A DNA stretch of 46,528 nucleotides from an uncultured Megasphaera sp. (GTDB lineage: Bacteria; Bacillota; Negativicutes; Veillonellales; Megasphaeraceae), in contig NZ_UQBH01000017.1 of NCBI RefSeq assembly GCF_900539295.1, positions 1-46,528 on the forward strand, read 5' to 3'. The notes beneath the pieces are model-generated. The model did not search any database and was not told the DNA's origin. It saw only the letters and a list, made by a program, of their open reading frames with translations. The position numbers and the translations under genes are program-made. This document shows positions 38,693 through 46,525 of this stretch, one piece after another (the stretch's first letter is position 1; each line of letters starts with the position of its first letter).

Positions 38693-39739
38693 CTACTGTT
38701 CCGAATGGCTTCCATCGTGATGGTCGTGGTGGTCATCCTTTACGGTCGACGCCGACTGGGTCTTAGGCACACCGGCCTGGGCGACAGCCGTACGCATGTC
38801 CGTATCGGCCATGATATTCTTCATATTGTAATAATCCATGACGCCTAATTTTCCTTCACGCAGGGCCTGGGACAACGCCAGGGGAACTTCCGCCTGGGCT
38901 TCGACGACCTTGGCCTGCATTTCCTGGGTATAGGCCTGCATTTCCTGTTCCTTAGCGACCGCCATAGCACGCCGTTCTTCGGCTTTCGCCTGAGCGATCT
39001 GCTTATCGGCTTCAGCTTGGTCAGTCTGCAGACGGGCACCGATATTGCGGCCTACGTCGACGTCGGCAATATCGATGGACAAGATTTCAAAAGCCGTCCC
39101 GGCATCGAGGCCCTTGTTGAGGACGGTCTTACTGATTTTGTCCGGGTTTTCCAAAACTTCGGAATGGTCCTGAGCAGAGCCGACGCTGGTAACGATGCCT
39201 TCGCCAACACGGGCGATGACCGTCGCTTCACCGGCACCACCGACGAGGCGGTCGATGTTGGCGCGAACCGTAACCCGGGCTCGGACCTTCAATTCGATCC
39301 CGTTTTGGGCGACAGCTGAAATGAAAGGCGTTTCGATAACTTTCGGATTGACGCTCATCTGAACGGCTTCCAAGACGTCGCGGCCAGCAAGGTCGATGGC
39401 GCAGGCCCGTTCAAAAGTCAGGGACATAGTCGCCCGGTGAGCCGCAATAAGGGCATCGACGACGCGGTCGACGTCACCGCCGGCCAGATAATGGGCTTCG
39501 AGCTGATTGACATTGACGTCGAGGCCTGCCTTATTGGCCTTGACCAAGGGCAGGATGATCTTCGACGGAATGACCCGGCGCAGACGCATACCGATGAGAT
39601 TGACGATACCTACGGAGACGCCGGCTGCCATAGCCGAGATCCACAGGCCGATGGGCACGAAGTGCAAAAATAAGGCTACGACGAGAATCGCCAAGGCAAT
39701 GATAAAGATGGGTACTGCTAAAAAAGATACAATAGTCAT
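38693..39739 (-). CDS. floA: flotillin-like protein FloA
   Basis: A 348-residue FloA/YqfA homologue. An N-terminal membrane segment (about residues 3-25) and second hydrophobic part (33-50) lead to the conserved GMRLRRVIPSKIILPLVKANKAGL and the long SPFH-like part, with a coiled Glu/Ala/Gln helix (about 255-305) and a His-rich tail (DDHHDHHDGSHSEQ) that could bind metal. FloA organises membrane microdomains and is nearly always next to an NfeD gene, as here. The ATG at 39739 fits family alignments but has no Shine-Dalgarno sequence; the reading frame continues upstream only by chance. Confidence 0.9.
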   Translation of the reverse strand: MTIVSFLAVPIFIIALAILVVALFLHFVPIGLWISAMAAGVSVGIVNLIGMRLRRVIPSKIILPLVKANKAGLDVNVNQLEAHYLAGGDVDRVVDALIAAHRATMSLTFERACAIDLAGRDVLEAVQMSVNPKVIETPFISAVAQNGIELKVRARVTVRANIDRLVGGAGEATVIARVGEGIVTSVGSAQDHSEVLENPDKISKTVLNKGLDAGTAFEILSIDIADVDVGRNIGARLQTDQAEADKQIAQAKAEERRAMAVAKEQEMQAYTQEMQAKVVEAQAEVPLALSQALREGKLGVMDYYNMKNIMADTDMRTAVAQAGVPKTQSASTVKDDHHDHHDGSHSEQ

Positions 39740-39741
39740 AA

Positions 39742-39907
39742 CGCAGATGCTGCGCAAAACACAGTCCGCACAGGTACTTGCGGACACGATGAACCTTCTG
39801 TGCTGCAGAGGCCGCAGCAAATATCGCCACCTTTCCCTTTGCTCACTGAAAAACACGGCCCAAGTGCCTCTGCCAGTACCTGGGCAGCTCCTTCTCCGAT
39901 GAGAAGG
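39742..39907 (-). ncRNA. structured leader RNA upstream of floA
   Basis: Five hairpins occur in the minus-strand leader in this order: CCTTCTC/GAGAAGG (39901-39907 with 39890-39896), GCCCA/TGGGC and further pairs (39881-39885 with 39858-39862), TGCTGC/GCAGCA (39814-39819 with 39801-39806), GTCCGCA/TGCGGAC (39779-39785 with 39764-39770) and CGCAG/CTGCG (39750-39754 with 39742-39746) right at the start codon. The 8-base loop of the fourth (39771-39778) is exactly complementary to the arm of the second (39875-39882). Confidence 0.5.
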
Positions 39908-39960
39908 CATTCATATTTTGAAAGTTTTGACTATAACATATACCGTTTATACATAGTTCT

Positions 39961-39966
39961 ATTATA
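39961..39966 (-). promoter_or_regulatory. possible -10 box before the floA leader
   Basis: TATAAT on the minus strand in the 253-bp gap between nfeD and floA. The -35 region is poor. Transcription from here would give a leader of about 215 bases. Confidence 0.4.
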
Positions 39967-39992
39967 GCTCACTTTTTCCCTTTATTCTATCC

Positions 39993-41303
39993 TCAGTCCT
40001 TCAGATGGCGTTCCGGCTCAGGTTCGACGACGATGCGGCCCCCTTCGACGCTGATGACGCGAACGACGACGTCGCGGTCGATAAAAGAGCCGTTGGCTAC
40101 GGCATCGACCCGGTCTTTTCCGATACGGATCGTTCCGGACGGACGCAAAATAGTAATCGTCGTCCCCCGTTCATAGAGGTATTTACTGTAGTCTTCCTGA
40201 GACGTATAGCCCTGTTCCTTGGTCGAACGATTCTTAAGGGTGAATTTATCAAAGAGGGAGCTCTTTGGCAAATAGCGGCCGAGAAAATAGAAGAGCACCA
40301 TAGCCAAGACCGTCCCGCCGGCCAAGATATAGACCGACTCATAGGTCGCCCCAAGCATAAAGAACAGGCTTCCGAACAAGAGGACGACACCGGCCAGGCC
40401 GAAAATGCCGATGCCCGGCGACGCCAGTTCGAGACCAATGCACAGTAAGCTGACTAAGAAGGCGGCGATGATCTTAAGGTCCGCCACCAGCGGTTCATTG
40501 CCGGAATAGAGCAAAAGACCGCCAAAGACGAAGGCCGTGGCAATGCCGGCACCGATACCGGCCATCTTGATTTCTGCCAAGAGGGCGGCGATGATCAAGG
40601 CGACGAATAAGGTTCGTACATAGGGATTCTGTAAAATACCGATCATGTCATCACGCCAATCTTTATCTACATAAATCGTCTGTGCATCGCCAAGGCTGTA
40701 AAGAGCCAAGGCGTCGGACAAGGTATCGGCCGAACCGTCCGATACGTTCAGTTCTTTAGCCTGTCCGTCGGACAAGGCCAGGATTTTTCCCGGTTCTGCA
40801 TAGCCCGGATATCCCTTAGTCTTATCGACCATGGCTTCGGCAACGCCGGGATTGTGACCGGTCTGAGCCGCCGTCGCACTGAATTCAGCCTTTAAGGCAG
40901 CGATGTTCTTTTCCGTATCCGGTATGGGCTCGGCAGCGCCAATGCTGCTTCCCGGGGCCATGATGATGTGGCGGCTGGACAAGGCGATGAGAGCGCCTGC
41001 CGACCAGGCCCGTGACGTAATATAGGCGATGACCGGCACGTCAGAGGCCATGATCATATCCCGGATTTTTAAGGCACTGTCGACGCGGCCGCCTAAGGTG
41101 TTGATAGGAATGACGACGGCCGTATCGCCGTTTTCTTCAGCCTGGCGCAGCCCTCGCTGAATAAAGGCCACCTGACTGCCGTCGATATCGCCTGAAATAG
41201 GCAGTACACGGACCGTATCGGCCTGCACCGACGCTGCCGGCAGGGCAGCTGTCAGCGAAAACATAAGGACCAAGGCGGTTATCATGCGCAATACAAAGGT
41301 CAT
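39993..41303 (-). CDS. NfeD-family membrane protease-like protein
   Basis: A 436-residue full-length NfeD: signal or first membrane segment (about residues 5-28), a ClpP-class serine protease-like domain (about 35-210, with SAWSAGALIALSS containing the likely Ser), four or five membrane segments (about 220-350) and a C-terminal OB-fold NfeDC domain (370-436). NfeD proteins partner with flotillins, matching the floA gene downstream. The ATG at 41303 is preferred because GGTGAGGG precedes it. It starts 14 bases after the upstream gene. Confidence 0.9.
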   Translation of the reverse strand: MTFVLRMITALVLMFSLTAALPAASVQADTVRVLPISGDIDGSQVAFIQRGLRQAEENGDTAVVIPINTLGGRVDSALKIRDMIMASDVPVIAYITSRAWSAGALIALSSRHIIMAPGSSIGAAEPIPDTEKNIAALKAEFSATAAQTGHNPGVAEAMVDKTKGYPGYAEPGKILALSDGQAKELNVSDGSADTLSDALALYSLGDAQTIYVDKDWRDDMIGILQNPYVRTLFVALIIAALLAEIKMAGIGAGIATAFVFGGLLLYSGNEPLVADLKIIAAFLVSLLCIGLELASPGIGIFGLAGVVLLFGSLFFMLGATYESVYILAGGTVLAMVLFYFLGRYLPKSSLFDKFTLKNRSTKEQGYTSQEDYSKYLYERGTTITILRPSGTIRIGKDRVDAVANGSFIDRDVVVRVISVEGGRIVVEPEPERHLKD

Positions 41304-41317
41304 TCCCTCACCTGCTT

Positions 41318-41722
41318 TCACTCACTCATTTTGTCAGGCGCCGCAACGCATTGAAAATAACCGGCACGATGGAGTTTTTCCAATTCTTCCGGTGAAATAT
41401 TGCGGGCAGCTTGCTTTTCTAATTCTTCAATCGGTTTTTCCTCAATCATATGGATCTTGTCGACGACGGCATCATAGACAGCCGGCGGCTTATTGGCTTT
41501 AATCCATTCCAGCATGTGATCGAACCAGGTGCGGCAGGTCCAGGCATCTTTGCCGTGGTTGTGACCGCAGAGAATCTTAATCTGATCCTGTTCCGGAATC
41601 TTAGCCAGTAACCAATTCCACCGTTCACGGGCAATCAAATAATGATAAAAGGCATCGACCTCACGCAAATGTTGCTCTTGAAGCTCCAACGTATAGCGTG
41701 ACCAAAATAAACTGAGAGTCAT
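41318..41722 (-). CDS. hypothetical protein upstream of nfeD
   Basis: A 134-residue soluble protein without signal or membrane segment. Visible parts are a helical start (MTLSLFWSRYTLELQEQHL), an ERWNWLLAKIPEQDQI stretch, a His/Cys-rich middle (CGHNHGKDAWTCRTWFDHM) and a helical C-terminal half rich in Glu/Lys. The Cys and His residues could bind metal, but no family is recognised. GGAGG precedes the ATG at 41722. It has its own promoter and is followed by nfeD and floA. Confidence 0.65.
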   Translation of the reverse strand: MTLSLFWSRYTLELQEQHLREVDAFYHYLIARERWNWLLAKIPEQDQIKILCGHNHGKDAWTCRTWFDHMLEWIKANKPPAVYDAVVDKIHMIEEKPIEELEKQAARNISPEELEKLHRAGYFQCVAAPDKMSE

Positions 41723-41764
41723 AATGACTACCTCCAAGCAATATAGTAAAACTTAGATTACCTT

Positions 41765-41793
41765 ACGATAGATATTCTACACCATCTTGTCAA
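41765..41793 (-). promoter_or_regulatory. promoter of the 41722-39993 operon
   Basis: TTGACA (41788-41793), 17 bp, TATCGT (41765-41770) on the minus strand, 43 bases before the start codon. Confidence 0.6.
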
Positions 41794-41811
41794 ATTCCTT
41801 CTTATCCAAAG

Positions 41812-41847
41812 AAAAAACGAGGCCACCACCAGGCCCGTCCGGCCCCG
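41812..41847 (-). terminator. terminator left of the tnpB element
   Basis: A 7-bp stem (41841-41847 with 41818-41824) followed by six T on the minus strand. It would stop transcripts coming from the right, including any running out of the tnpB element. Confidence 0.65.
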
Positions 41848-41910
41848 TAAATTCGCCCGATGGCAAGGTGATTCAGAGCCTACCCAGAGTATACCATAGC
41901 TGTAATTGAA

Positions 41911-41999
41911 CCTCTCCCGCTTATAAAAGCGGGAAATTCTTGAGAAGTTTGATACATGGACTAACGCCTAACAACATATCCCGAGGGAGGTAGTTGTCA
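41911..41999 (-). ncRNA. candidate guide RNA scaffold at the right end of tnpB
   Basis: Beyond the tnpB stop codon the minus strand has an ACAAC/GTTGT-bounded fold (about 41971-41997) followed by the right-end hairpin (41916-41933). In TnpB systems the reRNA derives from exactly this region; its presence here is inferred from position and structure. Confidence 0.45.
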
Positions 42000-43253
42000 G
42001 GATATCCTTATTCTCAAAGGGCTGTCCAAAAGCCCTCTACACAGTTCTTCGTAATCGAAGTTCTGCTTACTTTTTCTGAGTATGTTAGCTGCACCGTTTA
42101 CGTCGGCATTCGCAATCCTGCCATCAGCAAACTGGTACAGGCCACGATGGACACGTTTCCCGCTGAAAGCTCCCGTATACGGCTGTTTAAGATGGTAGAC
42201 AGGAATATCGTCTAAATCCAAGCAGCTTGCCTTGGAAGTGTAAGATTCTTCCTGCTCGATGTACTTCATGCCGTAACGCTCGCAAAGCCCTTTCAAGGTC
42301 TCACGCAAACTGCCGAAGCTGATTTGCGTAAACTGCTGATTGGTAATCTTACCAAGATTCATACTACGTTTGAAGTCGCCATTGTAGCCGCAAACGATGG
42401 TGCCGATACGGTGTTCCATGCAGTAGTTGATGATGTAACGGGCAACCTTGCGGATATAGTCTTGTGTCCGATGATTCCGTTTCCGAGCCAAAATATAGAG
42501 TCGGTGCGTTTTCTTCTGCCCTTGCTTGTCGGCGATACCTTGATAGTAGGCTTTCTGCTTGTTCCAATACTGGTTAATTGATTTCAGTTTACGCCCGTCC
42601 ATGATGAACGCCGTCCCGGTATTGGTTACACAGGTTGCCAGATTTTCAAGGCCAATGTCGACCGCAAGCACCTTGTCAGCGGAAACGTCTTGAGGTTCTT
42701 CTGCTTGAAGATAGCAATACTGTATTTTGAAGTACATACCATTGTATATAGGGCAGATACGTATTTCCTTGATGGTCTTGCCTTCAAGCCTTTTCGGGAA
42801 TGGAATTTTCACCTGTTTACTGCCATGCAGCTTGGAGAACGCCCGGCTCATAGGCACCGTCAGGAATCCATCCTTGAGATGTATGGCATTGGCGGACAGA
42901 ATCAGGTTGAACATACCGCCTTTTTCTCGATAGCGGGGCATTCGGATGTCCTTGAAGCGATATTCACCTGATTTTGCTTTCTTTATGAGATTGAAAAATG
43001 TCTTAAAGCTGCGGTCAGCAACTTTCAAAGTCTGTTGAGACACGCCAGCCTGCAATAGTCCATAGTTTTCATTTTCTTTGCAGACATGGTAGTTCTCCTC
43101 GTATTTCAGAAACTTTTTCTCTTGGAAATAGTATTGCCTGATATTATAGAGAGCCACATTGTAGAGATTATTGCTATACTGGCACATTTCCCGTAGGATG
43201 GAGTATTCTTCTTTAGAAAGACCTCTTATGACATTTGATTGAGTTAGATACAT
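41997..43253 (-). CDS. tnpB: RNA-guided endonuclease TnpB (OrfB of IS605 family)
   Basis: A 418-residue, apparently intact TnpB. The RuvC-like acidic residues lie in LAVDIGLENLATC (Asp, about 198), EQEESYTSKASC (Glu) and ANADVNGAANI (Asp near the C-terminus). It has the usual N-terminal helical part and YNGDFKRSMNLGKITNQQF bridge. The four-Cys zinc ribbon normally between the Glu and final Asp is missing: only one Cys (SKASC) remains and the region is replaced by KQPYTGAFSGKRVHRGLYQ. AGGAGG precedes the ATG at 43253. Active TnpB cuts DNA next to a target motif, guided by an RNA from the element end. Confidence 0.9.
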   Translation of the reverse strand: MYLTQSNVIRGLSKEEYSILREMCQYSNNLYNVALYNIRQYYFQEKKFLKYEENYHVCKENENYGLLQAGVSQQTLKVADRSFKTFFNLIKKAKSGEYRFKDIRMPRYREKGGMFNLILSANAIHLKDGFLTVPMSRAFSKLHGSKQVKIPFPKRLEGKTIKEIRICPIYNGMYFKIQYCYLQAEEPQDVSADKVLAVDIGLENLATCVTNTGTAFIMDGRKLKSINQYWNKQKAYYQGIADKQGQKKTHRLYILARKRNHRTQDYIRKVARYIINYCMEHRIGTIVCGYNGDFKRSMNLGKITNQQFTQISFGSLRETLKGLCERYGMKYIEQEESYTSKASCLDLDDIPVYHLKQPYTGAFSGKRVHRGLYQFADGRIANADVNGAANILRKSKQNFDYEELCRGLLDSPLRIRIS

Positions 43254-43372
43254 TTTGTCACCTCCTTTTTATTATATACTAACTATATACTGAAAAGCAT
43301 ATGTCGACAAGACTATCTACGTGGATTTGTAATTTTCGCGAACACCAAGCCCATCAACCACACGCCATTCAT

Positions 43373-43390
43373 CCCCCTCCTAAGAGGAAG
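43373..43390 (-). repeat. left-end hairpin of the tnpB element
   Basis: CTTCCTC-TTAG-GAGGGGG on the minus strand, a 7-bp stem with two G-U pairs, 120 bases upstream of tnpB. Confidence 0.5.
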
Positions 43391-43471
43391 GAGTCTTCTG
43401 GCAGGTTAAAATAAATTCCACTATATCCCTTCCCTTTCAAGGATCATATTTTTCTATTATATATTACAAGA

Positions 43472-43545
43472 CCTTTACCCAATACATTAGCTTGCAGCCT
43501 GTCCTTTACCTTTACCCAATACATTAGCTTGCAGCCTGTCCTTTA
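43472..43545. repeat. perfect tandem repeat, two copies of 37 bp
   Basis: The unit begins CCTTTACCCAATACATTAGC and occurs at 43472-43508 and 43509-43545 with no mismatch; CCTT of a third copy follows. No reading frame is evident across it. Confidence 0.9.
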
Positions 43546-44017
43546 CCTTCGCCATTCACAACGACATGATACAAATCTGTCACCACCACGACGTATCTAC
43601 CTTAAAAAACACAAAAAAGTCCAATATTATATTGACACCGGGATGTTATATAAGATAATATATATCATGTTTAAAGGTAGTTTTTAAAATCCATGGATAT
43701 CTGTTTGTTGTTATTTGCTATTTATTTGCAATCCGTATTGTTTTTATCAATTATAATCAAATATCATCGCTAACAGCTTGTCAGATTTCTTTTTTTATAA
43801 AGTTATCTGTTGTTTATTTTTAATAATTTTATCTAATAACAATCATCATCGATATGAAAATTATCATAATAATAAAAAATTTTCATTTATAAGGCCTATA
43901 TACACAAAATATGATAATTATCTTTTATGGAATTAAAAAATCTTTATCAAACGCTTCTCCCCGCTAAAATCGCAGGATACTCATCCCTAAAAGGTATACT
44001 TACGTCTTAAAAATAGC
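43546..44017. other. AT-rich intergenic region without a gene
   Basis: No coding frame is supported. A plus-strand TTGACA (43632-43637) is followed by GATAAT/TAATAT at 16-18 bp and could start a long leader or small RNA. The rest is rich in A and T with short dyads. Confidence 0.5.
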
Positions 44018-44079
44018 TTGAACCGTGTTTTAAACGTGATATAATAGACTTGAAAAGTCACAATTTGTTATACTATACT
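44018..44079 (+). promoter_or_regulatory. tandem promoters of the adhesin gene
   Basis: TTGAAC (44018-44023), 16 bp, TATAAT (44040-44045), followed by TTGAAA (44050-44055), 18 bp, TATACT (44074-44079). The leader to the start codon is 170-210 bases and AT-rich. Confidence 0.55.
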
Positions 44080-44256
44080 CCGTATCAAAAAACCTTCATA
44101 TCTACTAAGAGCCCTGGATTTCTTATAAAATTTCATGTGTCTATATTGTAATAAGATAGATTCAAAACGACTCATAATGGCATTTATGAAGGTTTTTATG
44201 ATAGCATAAATTTGATTATTTCCATCAAAATTATACTAAGAAAAGAGGACTTGATT

Positions 44257-46419
44257 ATGAACACTCAGAATGAGAAACACCTTCTTGCAAAAGTCGCAGC
44301 CGTCATGCTGCTCGGCTTGGCGACGGTCGGCGGAACCTACTCCGTCCAGGCTGCCGGCTTGACCGGATCCTACGTCGGTATTAGTGCCGGACCAAAAGAT
44401 ACTGATGTAATCGATAAAGGATCTGTAACTCCAACTGCAGACCAAACATGGGCTATGAAAATAATTGATTATCGTCAGACATATAATCCTTCTTATGCTG
44501 GTGGTTCTGATATGTTTAGAACTCCAAAAAATGATAATGCTAATGGTGAGGGCGTAGATGGTACATCTGGTGGCGTAGTAGATGATAATAAAAATGTTGG
44601 CAAAATGGCAATAGGTTTTGGTGCCTATGCAGGGCGAAATTATACTACAGCTATTGGTACCTATAGCAGTGCTATTATGGGATCTACAGCTTTAGGTGCA
44701 GGCACTTATGCCGGCATTAACAGTGCAGCAGTAGGGCGAAATACATATGCAAATTCCTCGGCAGTAGCTATGGGGGTATTCAGTAGGGCTGACAATGGTG
44801 TTGCTATCGGATCGGGAGCTACGGCAGGTCAATTCTATAAATATCTTCAAAATGATGGTAATCAAAACTATGGAAGCATTAATTATAGCATGGCTATTGG
44901 GAACAATGCTAAGGCTGTCGGTGGTATTGCTATTGGTGCTAATTCTTCGACTAATGGCTTATATGGTGTAGCCTTAGGTCAAAGTGCTTCTGTTGCGTAT
45001 AGCGGTACAGCATTAGGTACTAATGCCAAGGTTTATGTTTCTCAGGGGGTTGCTTTAGGGCCTAATTCTGTATCTGATCGGTATTCTAATACGATTGGCT
45101 ATGTGCCATTTGCCGATGATGGTGGCAGTTATACACCAAAAGATATATCTGGATTAGCAACAGCGATTGGCGCCAGTGATAGTTTGAAGGATTTTAATAC
45201 AAAATATGCTAATCAAATTACTGAATATAATAGATTAAATCAGGCTCTTTATGACGCACAAGCTAAAGAAGCTGAGCAAGAAGCTACTATAGTAAATACT
45301 AAAGGCAGTACTAATGAAGATGAACAGAAAGCGTACACGGCTGCTGTAGCTCTTGAAAAACAATATAGCGATGAGGCGGTAGCCGCAACCACAGCTTTGA
45401 ATAATTGGGTTGCTCAAAATCAAGACTTTGCTACTGACTTAGGTAAGCAGAGAACTGAACTTAGTGCCTATAAGTCTACAGGTGGTGCGGTTAGTGTAGG
45501 GTCCACTCAATATGATGGTAATGGTCGAGTAAAATATGTCCTAACCCGTCAGATTACCAACGTCGCTGCCGGTACTACCGACACCGATGCTGTCAACGTA
45601 GCTCAGCTCAGACGTGTCGCTGATGAAACTGCAAAAAAAGCTAACCTCGATGCCAGCAACATTACACCAGACCAAGTTGCAAAATGGCAGGAAGCCTTAG
45701 GTATCGAAACAAATACAGTCGGCTACGTCGATGCCATTACCTTGACCCAAGGGGATAATGTAAAAATTGAAAGCACTTATAACGACGACAAATCCCGTGT
45801 AAATTATAAGATTTCTGTCGACGACAGCGCCATTAAAGATGCTATCCAGCCGGAACTCGACCAGAAAGCTGACCGCGACGGCTCTAATTTAACGGAAACG
45901 GACATCAAAGGTTGGAAAGATACCTTAGGCGTCAGCAACTTGAACAGTGATGTCAGCAACTTGCAGGACCAGGTAACAGGCTTAGATAACCGCGTCAGCA
46001 GCTTGAACGACCGCGTCGATAAAGTCGGTGCCGGTGCCGCCGCTTTGGCCGGTCTCCATCCGTTGGAATTCAACCCGGAAGATAAATTCTCTGCATCTGC
46101 CGCTCTCGGCAACTACAAAGGCGACAACGCCGTAGCCCTCGGCGCCTTCTATCGCCCCAATGCCGATACGATGTTCAGCTTCGGCACGACGATCAGCGAT
46201 GAAAAGATGTTCAACGTCGGCGTTTCCTTCAAATTCGGCAACAAAGGCGACCGCATCTATCGCCAGGGTACGTCCGTCGATGTCAGCGCTTTGACGTCGG
46301 AAGTCAATACCCTCCGCCAGGAAAATCAGGCTTTGGCCAGCCAGGTCAACAGCCAGAAAGCTGAATTGGAACAGCAGCGCGCTCTCATTCAGCAGCTGAT
46401 GAACAAAGTCGGCATGTAA
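44257..46419 (+). CDS. YadA-type trimeric autotransporter adhesin
   Basis: A 720-residue surface protein. Signal peptide residues 1-32 (SVQA-AG); head with YadA-type left-handed repeats (about 115-275; AIGFGAYAG, TALGAGTYAG, SAVAMG, GVAIGSGA, GVALGQSA); a helical insert (about 318-405); the neck-like motif ITNVAAGTTDTDAVNVAQL (433-451); a stalk (to 590); and a four-strand YadA anchor barrel (about 595-662, ALAGLHPLEFNPEDKFSASAALGNY, VALGAFYRP, GVSFKFG; shown in pieces). Odd are a 55-residue coiled coil after the barrel (666-720) and codon use: the passenger (44395-45535) is visibly richer in A and T than both ends. AGAGG precedes the ATG at 44257; the longer frame adds 15 residues without a signal. 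Confidence 0.88.
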   Translation: MNTQNEKHLLAKVAAVMLLGLATVGGTYSVQAAGLTGSYVGISAGPKDTDVIDKGSVTPTADQTWAMKIIDYRQTYNPSYAGGSDMFRTPKNDNANGEGVDGTSGGVVDDNKNVGKMAIGFGAYAGRNYTTAIGTYSSAIMGSTALGAGTYAGINSAAVGRNTYANSSAVAMGVFSRADNGVAIGSGATAGQFYKYLQNDGNQNYGSINYSMAIGNNAKAVGGIAIGANSSTNGLYGVALGQSASVAYSGTALGTNAKVYVSQGVALGPNSVSDRYSNTIGYVPFADDGGSYTPKDISGLATAIGASDSLKDFNTKYANQITEYNRLNQALYDAQAKEAEQEATIVNTKGSTNEDEQKAYTAAVALEKQYSDEAVAATTALNNWVAQNQDFATDLGKQRTELSAYKSTGGAVSVGSTQYDGNGRVKYVLTRQITNVAAGTTDTDAVNVAQLRRVADETAKKANLDASNITPDQVAKWQEALGIETNTVGYVDAITLTQGDNVKIESTYNDDKSRVNYKISVDDSAIKDAIQPELDQKADRDGSNLTETDIKGWKDTLGVSNLNSDVSNLQDQVTGLDNRVSSLNDRVDKVGAGAAALAGLHPLEFNPEDKFSASAALGNYKGDNAVALGAFYRPNADTMFSFGTTISDEKMFNVGVSFKFGNKGDRIYRQGTSVDVSALTSEVNTLRQENQALASQVNSQKAELEQQRALIQQLMNKVGM

Positions 46420-46438
46420 TCACCTCTCCTATGGCAAC

Positions 46439-46471
46439 AAAAAAGCGAGACCTTCACGGTCTCGCTTTTTT
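46439..46471 (+). terminator. terminator of the adhesin gene
   Basis: A stem of at least 12 bp (46441-46452 with 46458-46469, loop TTCAC) with flanking A and T runs, 20 bases after the stop codon. Confidence 0.9.
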
Positions 46472-46491
46472 TAGGTTCTATAATAAATGTT

Positions 46492-46525
46492 GGGGTCTTG
46501 TGGACACTCCTGTTCACAAGGCCCC
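46492..46525. repeat. strong hairpin at the window edge
   Basis: A 15-bp stem with two G-U pairs (46492-46506 with 46511-46525, loop CTCC), bounded by GGGG and CCCC. A TATAAT (46479-46484) precedes it. It could belong to a mobile element or a terminator that continues outside the window. Confidence 0.6.

Larger units (their letters stand above)
41905..43395 (-). mobile_element. IS605-family element with tnpB only (IS1341-like)
   Basis: A tnpB gene is flanked by subterminal hairpins typical of single-strand-transposing elements: right end CCCGCTT-ATAA-AAGCGGG (41916-41933) followed by GAGGTTCAA, and left end CTTCCTC/GAGGGGG (43384-43390 with 43373-43379). No tnpA is present, so movement would need a transposase from elsewhere. 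The exact ends are estimated. The surrounding DNA is AT-rich on the right side. Confidence 0.7.

Noticed and set aside
39740..39910. N-terminal extension of FloA by 57 residues
   Set aside because: The extension is Arg/Cys-rich, unlike FloA proteins, and the region folds into hairpins instead.
39740..39925. Cys-rich peptide in another minus-strand frame before floA (contains DICCGLC)
   Set aside because: The frame has no start codon after the upstream stop and no ribosome site, so structured RNA explains the region better.
43472..43545. CRISPR-like array
   Set aside because: Only two adjoining copies without spacers and no cas genes; it is a simple tandem repeat.
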